In this document: positions 43,358-52,577 of the stretch, piece after piece
How positions within the stretch are numbered: position 1 is the first letter of the stretch
Layout: each line of letters starts with the position of its first letter
Assembly (NCBI GenBank): GCA_049645705.1
Contig: JBARUK010000096.1
Coordinates: 3,025-67,024 of the forward strand
Source: JBGNFV01 sp049645705
GTDB taxonomy: Bacteria > Bacteroidota > Bacteroidia > Cytophagales > Cyclobacteriaceae
Direction of reading: 5' to 3'
Length of the DNA: 64,000 nucleotides
The notes under the pieces: model-generated
What the model saw: the letters and a program-made list of their open reading frames with translations, nothing else
What the model was told of the DNA's origin: nothing
Database searches by the model: none
Translations under genes and position numbers: made by a program

Positions 43358-44326
43358 TTACAACGCTCGTATTTTTCTAAAAAGACGCACGTAGGATCTT
43401 CTGATCCAGGCTTTTTGCAGGGGTATCAGCGATACCAGCCTCAGGAATTTCTGCGAGATACTGACACTGTCCGTCCGCTGCAGAAACTTCAGCAGCAGTT
43501 GCGCCTCATTTTTATTATCAGTCATCACAGCCAGCTTGTACTCATAGCGCGCCCGGCTCACCACAGCCTCCCGCTCATCGTCTGTTTTGCAGAGGTCCCA
43601 TGCCTTCAGCAGCACCCGGTAGGTTGTGTGGAGCTGGCGATCACCTGCCAGGTACTGGCGCTGGCCCAGGCTGTTCCTGAGCCGACGCACGTGCATGCCC
43701 CGGTAGTCCAGAAAGGCATAGTGCCATTTTCGGGCACTGCGCACCCAGAAGTCAAAGTCCTCATATGACAGGGACTCATCGTAGCCCCCCATACGTGCCA
43801 GTACCTGCCTGCGGAACATCATGGTAGGTGTACATATAAAATAGCGCCTGATCACATCTTTGAATATGTCACCGGTAGATATGACGGGATGTACGATCTC
43901 ACCCTTTTTATCGCGACGGTAGAAGGGCTTGGTTATATGGCCGCCATCATCTATGTAGCACGCATCCGTGTAGAGCACACCGGTCTGGAAGGGCAGGCTG
44001 TTAAAGTGCTTTACCAGGCGGGCCACATGTCCGGGCAGCATACGGTCATCGGTAGAAAAGTCGATGATGAAGTCCCCTGATGACAGAGCAAAGCCTGAAT
44101 TAAAAGCCGCACAGTTCCCTTTATTTTCCTTCAGAAGCCTTAGCTGTATCCAGGGGTGGCGCTTGACTACACGCCTGATCACCTCCCGGCTGCCATCGGT
44201 ACTGGCGTCATCTACTACAATGATCTCAATATTTTCATAAGTTTGCGAGATCACCGACAGGAGTGCCTCCTCCACATAATCAGCGTGGTTATAACAAAGG
44301 CAAATAACGGAAACGCGCGGGTCCAT
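43358..44326 (-). CDS. Glycosyltransferase family 2
   Basis: Read from ATG 44326 the product is 322 aa and begins MDPRVSVICLCYNHADYVEEAL. The GT-A nucleotide-binding part continues with IEIIVVDDASTDGS, and the DxD-like aspartates are in IDFSTDDRML. ESLSYEDFDFWVRSARKW is the acceptor-side ED-x-D/W motif. It should transfer a sugar onto a surface glycan or a lipid-linked intermediate. Its start lies only 7 bp from the start of the divergent GNAT-like gene, so each promoter must lie inside the other gene or farther upstream. Neighbours include two FemAB/GNAT-like proteins and a flippase. Confidence 0.9.
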   Translation of the reverse strand: MDPRVSVICLCYNHADYVEEALLSVISQTYENIEIIVVDDASTDGSREVIRRVVKRHPWIQLRLLKENKGNCAAFNSGFALSSGDFIIDFSTDDRMLPGHVARLVKHFNSLPFQTGVLYTDACYIDDGGHITKPFYRRDKKGEIVHPVISTGDIFKDVIRRYFICTPTMMFRRQVLARMGGYDESLSYEDFDFWVRSARKWHYAFLDYRGMHVRRLRNSLGQRQYLAGDRQLHTTYRVLLKAWDLCKTDDEREAVVSRARYEYKLAVMTDNKNEAQLLLKFLQRTDSVSISQKFLRLVSLIPLQKAWIRRSYVRLFRKIRAL

Positions 44327-44333
44327 CTGACAA

Positions 44334-45314
44334 ATGTACAAATACGGACGATATACGCTACTCAAACGGCATGAGATAAATGCAAATCATTGGGATTTGT
44401 GTCTAAGAAGGTGCCCGTATGCCCTGCCGTATGCCTGTAGCTGGTGGCTGGATATTGTGAGCCCCGGCTGGTACGGGCTGGTAGAGCGGTCAGGTGATGA
44501 GTACCAGGCTGTATTTCCGATACCGGTAAAGAAGAAATTCGGTATGCACCTGGTCAGGCAGCCATTGTTCGGGCATCAGATGGGACTGTTCCGGGCCGAT
44601 AAGGAAGCACCCGACCCGGAAGAGATCAGGTACCTGACAGATGTTACCTGCCGGCACTTTCGCTACGTAGACAGCCTGGCCCTGTACGGCACTGCCGAGC
44701 TGGACCTGCCCTGCCCTTCCAGGCAGCAGACCAACTACCTGCTGGACCTGTGCCAGCCATATGAAAGTATAGTTGCGGGCTATGCAGGCAACCGCCGCAG
44801 GGAGATCACACAGGCTGGTAAGGCGGGCATCGAAGTAAGGGAGTGCTATGACCCCGGCCAGATGCTGCAGGTGTTTCAGCAATACATTGCGCCCGGGATA
44901 TACGGCATAGACGGGTCTGAGTATGAGATGTTCCGTGCCTTATTTCAAAAGTGGCAGGCAATGGGTTGTGTAACTGTCTATGAGTCTGTACAGGATGGCG
45001 AATGGCTCGCGGGAGCTGCCATACTGAGATGGGGCCACAGGCTCATTTATATATTCAATGCCTCTACACCAGAAGGCAAGGCTGTGGATGCACTGAGCTT
45101 TCTTATCGACAGGGTGATCCATAAGCATGCTGCCAGTGAGACACCCCTGTTCTTTGACTTTGAAGCACCTGCTTCTGACAGTGTGCTGGACTACTACCGC
45201 CGGTTTGGAGGCAACAGGGAACTGTACCAGAAGGTAAGCCAAAACCGGCTACCAAAGCAGGTACGGATGCTACAGGCCCTGAGAAAGGCCTGGGTGCAAA
45301 GATCTAAAAGATAA
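44334..45314 (+). CDS. FemAB/GNAT-like acyltransferase, 326 aa
   Basis: The product shows the two-lobed layout of FemAB-like GNAT proteins: an N-terminal lobe with PYALPYACSWWLDIVSPGWYGLV and a C-terminal GNAT-type lobe with GEWLAGAAILRWGHRLIYIFNASTPEG and PLFFDFEAPASDSVLDYYRRFGG. Such proteins transfer acyl or aminoacyl groups onto glycans or peptidoglycan precursors. The substrate is unknown. The gene overlaps the end of the flippase gene by 11 bp and starts 7 bp from the start of the GT2 gene. A relative lies at 46583-47530. Confidence 0.82.
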   Translation: MYKYGRYTLLKRHEINANHWDLCLRRCPYALPYACSWWLDIVSPGWYGLVERSGDEYQAVFPIPVKKKFGMHLVRQPLFGHQMGLFRADKEAPDPEEIRYLTDVTCRHFRYVDSLALYGTAELDLPCPSRQQTNYLLDLCQPYESIVAGYAGNRRREITQAGKAGIEVRECYDPGQMLQVFQQYIAPGIYGIDGSEYEMFRALFQKWQAMGCVTVYESVQDGEWLAGAAILRWGHRLIYIFNASTPEGKAVDALSFLIDRVIHKHAASETPLFFDFEAPASDSVLDYYRRFGGNRELYQKVSQNRLPKQVRMLQALRKAWVQRSKR

Positions 45315-46566
45315 GCCTCCTGTTTAGCAGTAAGGCCAGTACGAACACGGCCATACTTTTATACAGATGGGCCGCCGGTATGGCCTCTATACCAAACCGT
45401 GGTATGAGGTACCAGATGACTCCCAGGTAAATAACGGCTGCAAACACCTCCAGGAAGATAAACGTACGGGTCCTGGTCTGCGCTATGAGCAGGTAGGTCA
45501 GCGGAAAGGAGAGCATGTAGAAATAGTCGCCCATCAGTTGGAAATCTACCATAAAACCCGCCTTGCTGAAGTAAGGTGTAAACAGGAGCTCCAGCCAGAA
45601 CTCCCGGTAGGAGTAGATGATGATGAGTAAAAAAGGTGTGAGAATGGCAATGCTGAGCAGAATACGACGCACAAATTTCTTCAGCCCTTCTATATGAAAG
45701 ATCATGCTGCTGATATGCGGGTAATAGACTGAACCGATAACAGCGGAGAAGAATACGAGGTAGGTATCTGACAGCCTGACCACAGACTGCCACAGCCCGG
45801 TAGAGTCCAGCCCGAATGTCTGTATACTGTACTCTCTCACCAAAAAGTCCAGTAGTCTGCCGAATACCATAGCCACTATAGCCATCAGGAGAAACTCCGA
45901 CAGCTTTTTGAACCTGATGGAGGAGAAAACCGGCCGGGTGATAGGCAGGAGCTTTTTCCATACAAGGTACCCGGCTGTAAAGACCACCCCGGAGGCCTGC
46001 CCTGCCGCAAAGGAAAGCAGGGCCGTCTCCCGGTTGCCCTGCTGTACACCGATGGCCACAGCCACTACCGTAGCCAGAGACACCAGCGAGTTCAGTATAG
46101 CGTAGCTCCTGAGCCGTTGGTAGCTGAGCAGGATGGCCTGCAGCAGCAGATTTACCAGCAGGAGTATAAGCAATACAAACAGCCAGGCTATGAAACCTGC
46201 GTCGCTGAATCCGGCCGTAAAATCATCCAGGAAAAACTCTGAGAAAGCCGTGAAGGCAAAGAAAGACAGCAGCAGTACGAGTCCGTTCATCAGGAGTGCA
46301 GTCCATAAGATACTGCTCGTGTACCTGCGGGTAAGTGTACCGTCATTTCCCGCAGTACCTCCGGCAAGATAGCGGATAACTCCCCGGTTGATGCCATCGT
46401 TGGGGATCTGGGTGACTAGTCCGATAAGATTTTGAAAATGAGAAAGAAGTGTGATGCCAGTAGGTCCCATGGTGAGGGCAAACATCTTGTTGACAAGTAA
46501 AAAACCTACTGCTCTGGAAAATACAGAAACTACTGACCAGGCCGCACGTCTGAGGAAGCTCACCAT
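45304..46566 (-). CDS. O-antigen/polysaccharide flippase (Wzx type)
   Basis: I use the ATG at 46566 because it opens a polytopic membrane protein in the usual way (MVSFLRRAAWSVVSVFSRAVG, then FALTMGPTGITLLSHFQNLIGL). This start is 17 bp downstream of the neighbouring GNAT-like gene. An earlier in-frame start would overlap that gene. The product is 420 aa with about 12-14 hydrophobic segments and matches the polysaccharide-biosynthesis / Wzx superfamily that moves undecaprenyl-linked glycans across the inner membrane. The neighbouring GT2 and GNAT-like genes suggest a small surface-glycan locus. Confidence 0.85.
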   Translation of the reverse strand: MVSFLRRAAWSVVSVFSRAVGFLLVNKMFALTMGPTGITLLSHFQNLIGLVTQIPNDGINRGVIRYLAGGTAGNDGTLTRRYTSSILWTALLMNGLVLLLSFFAFTAFSEFFLDDFTAGFSDAGFIAWLFVLLILLLVNLLLQAILLSYQRLRSYAILNSLVSLATVVAVAIGVQQGNRETALLSFAAGQASGVVFTAGYLVWKKLLPITRPVFSSIRFKKLSEFLLMAIVAMVFGRLLDFLVREYSIQTFGLDSTGLWQSVVRLSDTYLVFFSAVIGSVYYPHISSMIFHIEGLKKFVRRILLSIAILTPFLLIIIYSYREFWLELLFTPYFSKAGFMVDFQLMGDYFYMLSFPLTYLLIAQTRTRTFIFLEVFAAVIYLGVIWYLIPRFGIEAIPAAHLYKSMAVFVLALLLNRRLIF

Positions 46567-46582
46567 AGCAGATACTACATGA

Positions 46583-47530
46583 TCAGCCCTGGAAAGTTTT
46601 ACGGAAAGAGGTAATACCTCCCATTCTTTCCTTGAACCCGGCAAGCGATTCGTTGAAAGTGCCATCCGAATGAAGTGATGGCCCCAGGTCGAGCATGGAT
46701 ATGGCGTATGACTGTGCCCACCGGGCCAGTTCACAGATCATGAATACAGATGGGCTCAGCGCTTCCGTTCCCGGCTTGTTTGCGGGCATAAAATAGTACA
46801 GGATATCTTCCGAGACCTTGACGGCTACGAGCACGGCAAGATTTTCCTGCGACTGACTGACGGTAAACAGATGGTAGCGGGATGGAAATACGGTGAAAGC
46901 CTGCTCCAGTTCTTCCCGGCTCATAGAGATGGTGTGCCCACGCTGCCTGCGGTAGTCTGATATAAGCTTGCAGGCCTCTGGCAGGTACGTCGGCAGTTCC
47001 TGCCTGAACATCAGGCCCGCCTCCCGTCCTTTTCTATACCGGCGGCGCTGCATGCTGTCAGGACTGTTTTCAGAAAAATCCGGCAGGTGCAGGTGATGGT
47101 TGAGTACGCGCCGCACCTCCGTGAGCCCGGCGGCTGTCAGTGACCGTTCCAGCCACTCACCAGCCAGGGGCAGGCCTGATGGCGGCATGATAAGGCGTAC
47201 GGGCGCATGGAGTATGCCCAGGCAGGTCTGCAGAAATGCGGTGACCACCCCCTCACCGGGTACAGGATGCGTGAAGGACATACCGCCGTACGGCACCCCC
47301 GGCAGGCATACCATCTCCTCACCATCTCTGGCAAAGGGAAGGCGTAGCCATATCTTTCCATTACTGTCTGCCAGATCAAATACCCGCAGGCCTGCATAGT
47401 TCTTATACCTGAGAAAGTCCGGCGACAGAAAGAGCGTACTGCCCTGAAGCGGGGGAGGGGACACGGCATCGGTGTATTCCCGGACAGACCAGCCGTTTTG
47501 GTCATGAATATGATGGATAGAACCAGGCAT
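46583..47530 (-). CDS. FemAB/GNAT-like acyltransferase, 315 aa
   Basis: From the ATG at 47530 the product is MPGSIHHIHDQNG and so on. The N-terminal lobe includes STLFLSPDFLRYKNYAGL and the C-terminal lobe SMDLGPS-like text SYAISMLDLGPSLHSDGTFN, with SISKxxELxxxF-type region SMSREELEQAFTVFPSRYHLFTVS. This resembles GNAT-like proteins of the FemAB/BioF2 superfamily. It is upstream of the flippase on the same strand (16 bp). With the relative at 44334 it brackets the flippase and GT2 genes. Substrate unknown. Confidence 0.78.
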   Translation of the reverse strand: MPGSIHHIHDQNGWSVREYTDAVSPPPLQGSTLFLSPDFLRYKNYAGLRVFDLADSNGKIWLRLPFARDGEEMVCLPGVPYGGMSFTHPVPGEGVVTAFLQTCLGILHAPVRLIMPPSGLPLAGEWLERSLTAAGLTEVRRVLNHHLHLPDFSENSPDSMQRRRYRKGREAGLMFRQELPTYLPEACKLISDYRRQRGHTISMSREELEQAFTVFPSRYHLFTVSQSQENLAVLVAVKVSEDILYYFMPANKPGTEALSPSVFMICELARWAQSYAISMLDLGPSLHSDGTFNESLAGFKERMGGITSFRKTFQG

Positions 47531-47617
47531 GTACAATTATAATAAACGTGCAGCGTCAGCAAGGGTAAATTCCGCTATAAATCTTAGCTTTGCAGCCTTA
47601 AAAATTAATGCTGCGGT

Positions 47618-48511
47618 ATGATATACCTTTTGCTGACCATTTTAGTAAACGTTTTCATATTCCTGAACTTCCGTGCCTACACTAAGTTCGGGGTAGATAC
47701 GCTGCAGGCCATTGTATTTAACTACTTCGCCTGTGTGATCACCGGTTTGCTCTTTCTCACCGGCAAGCAACCCATAGAAACGTTCATGCAGGGAGGCGCA
47801 TGGGTATACGTGGGCATTGGCCTGGGGGTGATATTCATAGCCACCTTCTACCTGATGGCCCTTACTACGCAGAAGGTAGGCGTGTCGGTGGCCTCCGTAG
47901 CCTCCAAAATGTCGCTGACCATACCCGTAGTGTTCAGCCTTTTTTTCCTGGATATAGAAAAGAAGGAAATGGACGCGCTGAACTATGCCGGCATTGTACT
48001 GGCCCTGATCGCGATATTTCTGACCAGCGTAAAGCGCCGCAAAGGGGAGACCCGCCAGCCGGGAAACTGGCGCAGCATGATTATGCCGGTGTCCGTATTT
48101 CTGCTCAGTGGCCTTATTGATACCACCATTAACTATACTAACCTGCAGTACCTCGACGGCAAAAGCGAGGCGGTCTTTCCTATCGTTATATTTATGGTAG
48201 CCGGGCTGGTAGGTTTTGCAGGTGTGCTGGTAACCCGCAGGAAGATAGGCATCAAAAGTATTATCGGAGGCATTACCCTGGGTGTGCCCAACTATTTCTC
48301 TATCTATTTCCTCATCAAGGCACTGTCCGCATTTGATAATAACGGTGCTATTCTGTACCCTATGCTCAACATCGGTATCATCATCATTTCCTCTCTGCTG
48401 GCGGTAGTACTGTTTCGCGAGCACCTCCGGCCGGTCAATAAGGCCGGTATAGCCCTGGCCGTATTGGCCATCATTTTATTAAGCCACCAGGAAATTTTGG
48501 CTGCTTTATGA
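47618..48511 (+). CDS. EamA/DMT-superfamily transporter
   Basis: The 297-aa inner-membrane protein has ten hydrophobic segments in two repeats. GVSVASVASKMSLTIPVVFSLFF resembles EamA repeat 1, and GAILYPMLNIGIIIISSLLAVVLFREHLRP resembles the end of repeat 2. EamA proteins export metabolites or amino acids; the substrate is not predictable. A TAGCTTTG at 47585-47592, 26 bp upstream of the ATG, is a plausible -7 element. Confidence 0.88.
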   Translation: MIYLLLTILVNVFIFLNFRAYTKFGVDTLQAIVFNYFACVITGLLFLTGKQPIETFMQGGAWVYVGIGLGVIFIATFYLMALTTQKVGVSVASVASKMSLTIPVVFSLFFLDIEKKEMDALNYAGIVLALIAIFLTSVKRRKGETRQPGNWRSMIMPVSVFLLSGLIDTTINYTNLQYLDGKSEAVFPIVIFMVAGLVGFAGVLVTRRKIGIKSIIGGITLGVPNYFSIYFLIKALSAFDNNGAILYPMLNIGIIIISSLLAVVLFREHLRPVNKAGIALAVLAIILLSHQEILAAL

Positions 48512-48544
48512 TTTTTTGCCTTTTTACGGGCAAAACTGAATGAA

Positions 48545-49159
48545 TTGGAACAGGCAACGGATACATATTCCAGTATAGAAGAAGAAGCCGAGGGCTTTTA
48601 TAAAGAAAAAGGCAGTAAGTTCATTGCTCATGCTTTTCCTGTTACCTCAGAAGAGGAGATCAAAGAAAGGCTGGATGGGCTAAGAAAAAAGTACTACGAT
48701 GCCCGGCACCACTGCTATGCCTGGATAGTGGGCAGGGACCAGGACCGCTACCGCGCTAATGATGATGGTGAGCCAAACCATTCCGCCGGAGATCCTATAC
48801 TGGGGCAGATCAGAAGCTATAGCCTGTCAGACGTACTCATAGTCGTTGTGCGGTACTTTGGCGGTACTAAGCTGGGAGTGGGCGGACTGATCACCGCCTA
48901 CAAGACTGCCGCCGCCGACGCGCTGGAAGCTGCCACCATCATCACCAAAACGGTGATGGACACCTTCGAGGTACACTTCACCTACCCGGACATGAACGAG
49001 GTGATGCGGGCCGTAAAGGACTTCGATGCAGAAGTGGTAAGCCAGGATTTCGGCATGGACTGTCAGATGACTTTGCGGGTGAGAGAGGCCCGATCCGGGG
49101 CATTTCGTGAGCAGTTTACGCTCACAGAAAGCATAAAAATAAAGCTTATAGGGGCATGA
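48545..49159 (+). CDS. YigZ/IMPACT family protein
   Basis: The 204-aa product contains the IMPACT-type N-terminal domain: KGSKFIAHAFPVTSEEE, HHCYAWIVG, DDGEPNHSAGDPIL and VVVRYFGGTKLGVGGLI. The C-terminal DUF1949-like part follows. No ATG is in frame before the conserved region, so I use the TTG at 48545. The family function is uncertain; E. coli YigZ is a structural homolog of the translation-linked IMPACT protein. The gene follows the EamA transporter after 33 bp. Confidence 0.9.
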   Translation: MEQATDTYSSIEEEAEGFYKEKGSKFIAHAFPVTSEEEIKERLDGLRKKYYDARHHCYAWIVGRDQDRYRANDDGEPNHSAGDPILGQIRSYSLSDVLIVVVRYFGGTKLGVGGLITAYKTAAADALEAATIITKTVMDTFEVHFTYPDMNEVMRAVKDFDAEVVSQDFGMDCQMTLRVREARSGAFREQFTLTESIKIKLIGA

Positions 49160-49282
49160 GAGCAGATTTGTGAGGCTATGCCCTGTTTCATGCATAAATT
49201 AGATTTTTATTTTTAACTTTACCCAGTTCAATTATATCCACAGAAAGGCTGTTTACGCCGCTAACCTTTGTACTGTCGCTGC

Positions 49283-50407
49283 ATGAAATTTATTGTTTCT
49301 TCATCCGCCTTACTAAAACAGATCTCCAGTATAAACGGAGTGATCACTACCAATCCCGTAGTGCCAATACTTGAGAACTTCCTATTTGAAATAGAAGACG
49401 GCAAGTTAAAGATCACTGCTTCCGATCTGCAGACTTCTATGATCACTGAACTGGAAGTGGAGGCCAAAGAAAGCGGAAGTATTGCCGTGCCTGCCCGCAT
49501 ACTGATGGACACGCTCAAAAACCTGCCTGAGCAGCCCGTGACCTTTAGTATAGATGAGGAAACCTACAGCATAGAGATCAGCTCTGATAACGGGCGGTAC
49601 AAACTGGCCGGTGAAAATGCGACGGACTTCCCCAAAGTACCCACCATATCCGACGGCTATACGGTAGACCTGAACTCGGAAGTCCTCAGCAGTGCCATCA
49701 ACAATACCATCTTTGCCACCAGTAATGATGAGCTGAGACCTGCCATGACAGGGGTATACATTAACCTGAGCGATACGAACACGACCTTTGTAGCTACTGA
49801 CGGCCACCGCCTGATACGCTACCGCCGGGTAGACGTAGTCAGCGACTCTGATAATAACATCATCATTCCGCGCAAAGCGCTGAACTTGCTCAAGAGCACA
49901 CTGCCTAACGAAAATGCCCACGTGGCCATGGAGTTCAATGCCAGCAATGCATTCTTCAGGTTCAACAACATCCAGATGATCTGCCGTCTTATAGACGAGC
50001 GCTTCCCCGACTACGAGAACGTTATCCCTGCGGATAATGAAAATAATATGACGATCGACCGCCTGGAGCTGCTGAGCTCACTGCGTCGTATTGCCATTTA
50101 TGCCAACAAAACGACTCACCAGGTACGCCTGAAGATCACCGGTAGCGAGCTTCAGATCTCTGCCGAGGACCTGGACTTTTCTAACGAGGCCAATGAGCGC
50201 CTGAGCTGTGACCACGAGGGCGAGGATATAGAAATTGGCTTCAACGCCCGCTTCCTGATAGAAATGCTGAATAACCTGGACGGTAATAAGGTTATGATGA
50301 AGCTTTCTGCACCTAACCGGGCCGGTCTTATCGTCCCAGGCGAGGCGTCTGATAATGAAGACATCCTTATGCTGGTAATGCCGGTTATGCTGAATAACTA
50401 CGTATAA
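49283..50407 (+). CDS. dnaN: DNA polymerase III beta subunit (sliding clamp)
   Basis: I use the ATG at 49283 because the clamp normally begins MKFIVSSSALLKQIS. It gives 374 aa. The three-domain clamp pattern is clear: NPVVPILENFLFEIEDG, then LPxAxxxTD-type stretch FVATDGHRLIRYR and the C-terminal LVMPVML. It forms the ring that tethers the polymerase. It is not adjacent to dnaA or other oriC genes here. A strong terminator follows. Confidence 0.97.
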   Translation: MKFIVSSSALLKQISSINGVITTNPVVPILENFLFEIEDGKLKITASDLQTSMITELEVEAKESGSIAVPARILMDTLKNLPEQPVTFSIDEETYSIEISSDNGRYKLAGENATDFPKVPTISDGYTVDLNSEVLSSAINNTIFATSNDELRPAMTGVYINLSDTNTTFVATDGHRLIRYRRVDVVSDSDNNIIIPRKALNLLKSTLPNENAHVAMEFNASNAFFRFNNIQMICRLIDERFPDYENVIPADNENNMTIDRLELLSSLRRIAIYANKTTHQVRLKITGSELQISAEDLDFSNEANERLSCDHEGEDIEIGFNARFLIEMLNNLDGNKVMMKLSAPNRAGLIVPGEASDNEDILMLVMPVMLNNYV

Positions 50408-50426
50408 GCAGTAAGCACAAAACACA

Positions 50427-50466
50427 AAAAGCCCCCGGTCTTATAGAAAGGCCGGGGGCTTTTTAT
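50427..50466 (+). terminator. Intrinsic terminator after dnaN
   Basis: AAAAAGCCCCCGG pairs with CCGGGGGCTTTTT. It has a long loop and is followed by ATTTAT. It also faces the convergent gene that ends at 50482. Confidence 0.92.
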
Positions 50467-50481
50467 TTATACAGTATCCGT

Positions 50482-50958
50482 TTAGTCATCTATGCTGTCA
50501 TCTTCTTCTACATTACTGTCCGTATCTGTAATTTCAGAGTCCTGGTTAGCTGTCATATTCTCAGTACGTTCCAGTGCGCTGCGTACCATCCGGGCTATCT
50601 TATCCCATTCCTCATCACTTATAGTCTGCATAACTCCGTACTGCTCGCGGATAGATATACGGGTAGACTCCAGGTTTTCGATGGCCTTTTCGTAGCGGCC
50701 TACCCCGGTGCTGTCTTCACTGGCGCCTATAACATTTACGCTGTCAGATAGCACACGCTTTCGGGTGTTCAGGCTGTCCAGGTAGTCATCGAGCATATTG
50801 AGCGTCTGCTCACGGGATGCTTCAAAATCCTGCTCAGAGATATTTTCAACTTCATCATCGTCATCGTCCGAGCCGCCATCATCGTTTTCACAGGCCATAA
50901 GAGCACCACATAATACAAAAGCTACTATCATCGATCTGACTAAATGGAAGCGTTTCAT
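50482..50958 (-). CDS. Lipoprotein-like acidic protein, paralog 1 (158 aa)
   Basis: The product has a hydrophobic signal (MKRFHLVRSMIVAFVLCGALMAC) with a cysteine at residue 23 in a lipobox-like LMAC-E context, then an acidic GSDDDDDEV stretch. The C-terminal helix SDEEWDKIARMVRSALERTENM matches TEEEWDEVSSNVRNAIDNASKE in the gene at 51075-51536. The product is probably a membrane-attached periplasmic helical protein. Its function is unknown, and it has no enzyme motif. Confidence 0.82.
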   Translation of the reverse strand: MKRFHLVRSMIVAFVLCGALMACENDDGGSDDDDDEVENISEQDFEASREQTLNMLDDYLDSLNTRKRVLSDSVNVIGASEDSTGVGRYEKAIENLESTRISIREQYGVMQTISDEEWDKIARMVRSALERTENMTANQDSEITDTDSNVEEDDSIDD

Positions 50959-51024
50959 AATAGAGTAAGGTTTATATTAGTATCCATTAATTAAGCCTTC
51001 AGCAGCCTAATTGTTGCATAAAAA

Positions 51025-51050
51025 AAAGCGGCAGAGTTGTCTGCCGCTTT
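51025..51050. terminator. Terminator between the two lipoprotein-like genes
   Basis: AAAGCGGCAG and CTGCCGCTTT form a 10-bp stem around AGTTGT. It follows the minus-strand gene at 51075, with eight A (T on the minus strand) beyond the stem. Confidence 0.88.
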
Positions 51051-51074
51051 TGATATTATCCGTTACCGGGATTA

Positions 51075-51536
51075 TTACATATCCTCAGTTTCGTTCTCTA
51101 GCTCTTGAGTTTCTTGTTCAAGCTCTTTAGAAGCGTTGTCGATAGCGTTTCTTACGTTAGAAGAAACTTCGTCCCACTCTTCTTCAGTAGCATTTTCAAG
51201 ACGGTCCATGCTGGCTTTCAGCTCCTGACGTTCCTGCTCGAGGTTGTTCTTCATTTCAGTCCATTCCTCGCGCATTTCGGCACTAGCTTCTTCGCCCTCC
51301 TGCTCCATCTTTTCGTCGATGTTTTCGAGTCTGTTATCTACCTCATCCAGGCTCGCCTTAAGCTCAGACTTCATCTCGTCACGCTCTTGCTTGAATGCCT
51401 GCTCTACGTTTTCGCCAGCCTGCTCCATGTTACGCTCTGCCTGTGAAGTTTCTTCACAAGCGGTGAACATCAAACCACCACAAATAGCCATGGCGGCCAT
51501 TCCTTTTATCGAAGATTTAAAAAAATTAGTTTTCAT
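51075..51536 (-). CDS. Coiled-coil lipoprotein-like protein, paralog 2 (153 aa)
   Basis: The signal segment MKTNFFKSSIKGMAAMAICGGLMFTAC has a lipobox-like FTAC (Cys near residue 27). The rest is almost entirely charged heptad-like helix rich in E, K and R (QERDEMKSELKASLDEVDNRLE, and so on). Two EEW segments (MREEWTEMKNN and TEEEWDEVSSN) look like an internal repeat. The C-terminal helix is shared with the gene at 50482. It is 30 bp upstream, on the same strand, of the end of the lipid-facing MscS gene. Function unknown. Confidence 0.82.
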   Translation of the reverse strand: MKTNFFKSSIKGMAAMAICGGLMFTACEETSQAERNMEQAGENVEQAFKQERDEMKSELKASLDEVDNRLENIDEKMEQEGEEASAEMREEWTEMKNNLEQERQELKASMDRLENATEEEWDEVSSNVRNAIDNASKELEQETQELENETEDM

Positions 51537-51566
51537 TGTTGTTTCAATTTTGGTGCAAAAAATATA

Positions 51567-52577
51567 TCAGAGCTTTTTGTCTGAAGTTTTTGATTCCTGT
51601 CCGTTCGCGGCCTTTTCAAGTTTAATAGCCATGTCCGAAAGCTTTTCGCCGCCCTTGATGTTAAAGTCGAGGGTACGAATAGGCCAGGGAATCGTAATAT
51701 CGTTAGCGTCGTAAGTCTTTTTAACCAGTTTAACGATCTCGCTACGGGCCTGCCAGAAGTCCGGCTGTCGTTTATATTCTATCCAGACTAGCAGATCGAA
51801 ATTGATGCTGCTTCCTCCAAATTCTTTAAAGGTCATCTGCACATCACTGTCCTGCTTTACTATATCAGAACTACGAATAGCATCTAATGTTAACTTTTCT
51901 ACTTTCTCGAGATCATCGCCGTAGCTGACACCTATCGGAAGATCGATCCTTCTGCGACCAAGTTTCGAATAGTTTACGATAGTGTTCTGAAACACCACCT
52001 TGTTAGGTACTAGTACACGTTGTCCCTGAAAAGTATCCATTTGCGTAGTACGCAAAGAAACGTTCTTGACCACACCCATATGACCGTCCAGCAATACTAC
52101 GTCTCCTTCACCAAAGGGTTGCTTAAAACTCAGAATTATTCCGGAAATGAAATTTGCCGCAATGTCCTGAAACGCAAAACCCAGTGCCAGACCTATGATA
52201 CCGGCACCCGCCAGCAGGCTGGTGACCGTCTTTTGCAGATCCAGAATGCCCAGCGCTATGAACACCCCCATCAGTAATACGGCTATATATCCTATAGTCG
52301 AGAAGAGATTGGTGATGACATGGTTGTGGGTAAACTTCAGGAGCAGGCTTTCCAGGCCTTTCTTTATAAGCCTGGCCAGCATCCAGAACAGGAAAAGCGC
52401 TATGGCCGCCAATATAAAGTTCGGCAGCATAGATACAAGCCCTTCGGTCCATCCTTCGAGTTTCTCCAGGATTAGATCCCATCCTTCATTTACGTCAAAA
52501 GAAAACTGCTCTGAGCTACCTGAATTGTTTTGTCCTAAGGCAGGTATAATTCTTGGGAAGAGTACCTCCAATGTCAT
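51567..52577 (-). CDS. MscS-type mechanosensitive channel
   Basis: The 336-aa product has three membrane segments (about 44-70, 85-110, 115-140) followed by the pore helix GIIGLALGFAFQDIAANFISG and the beta domain with GDVVLLDGHMGVVKNVSLRTT and LVPNKVVFQNTIVNYS. These are the signatures of MscS, which opens under membrane tension to release solutes during osmotic downshift. The C-terminal region includes ITIPWPIRTLDF, as in MscS. It is followed on the same strand by the coiled-coil lipoprotein gene. Confidence 0.95.
   Translation of the reverse strand: MTLEVLFPRIIPALGQNNSGSSEQFSFDVNEGWDLILEKLEGWTEGLVSMLPNFILAAIALFLFWMLARLIKKGLESLLLKFTHNHVITNLFSTIGYIAVLLMGVFIALGILDLQKTVTSLLAGAGIIGLALGFAFQDIAANFISGIILSFKQPFGEGDVVLLDGHMGVVKNVSLRTTQMDTFQGQRVLVPNKVVFQNTIVNYSKLGRRRIDLPIGVSYGDDLEKVEKLTLDAIRSSDIVKQDSDVQMTFKEFGGSSINFDLLVWIEYKRQPDFWQARSEIVKLVKKTYDANDITIPWPIRTLDFNIKGGEKLSDMAIKLEKAANGQESKTSDKKL

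Noticed and set aside
49160..49282. Replication origin next to dnaN
   Set aside because: dnaA and other origin genes are absent and no cluster of DnaA boxes was recognised.
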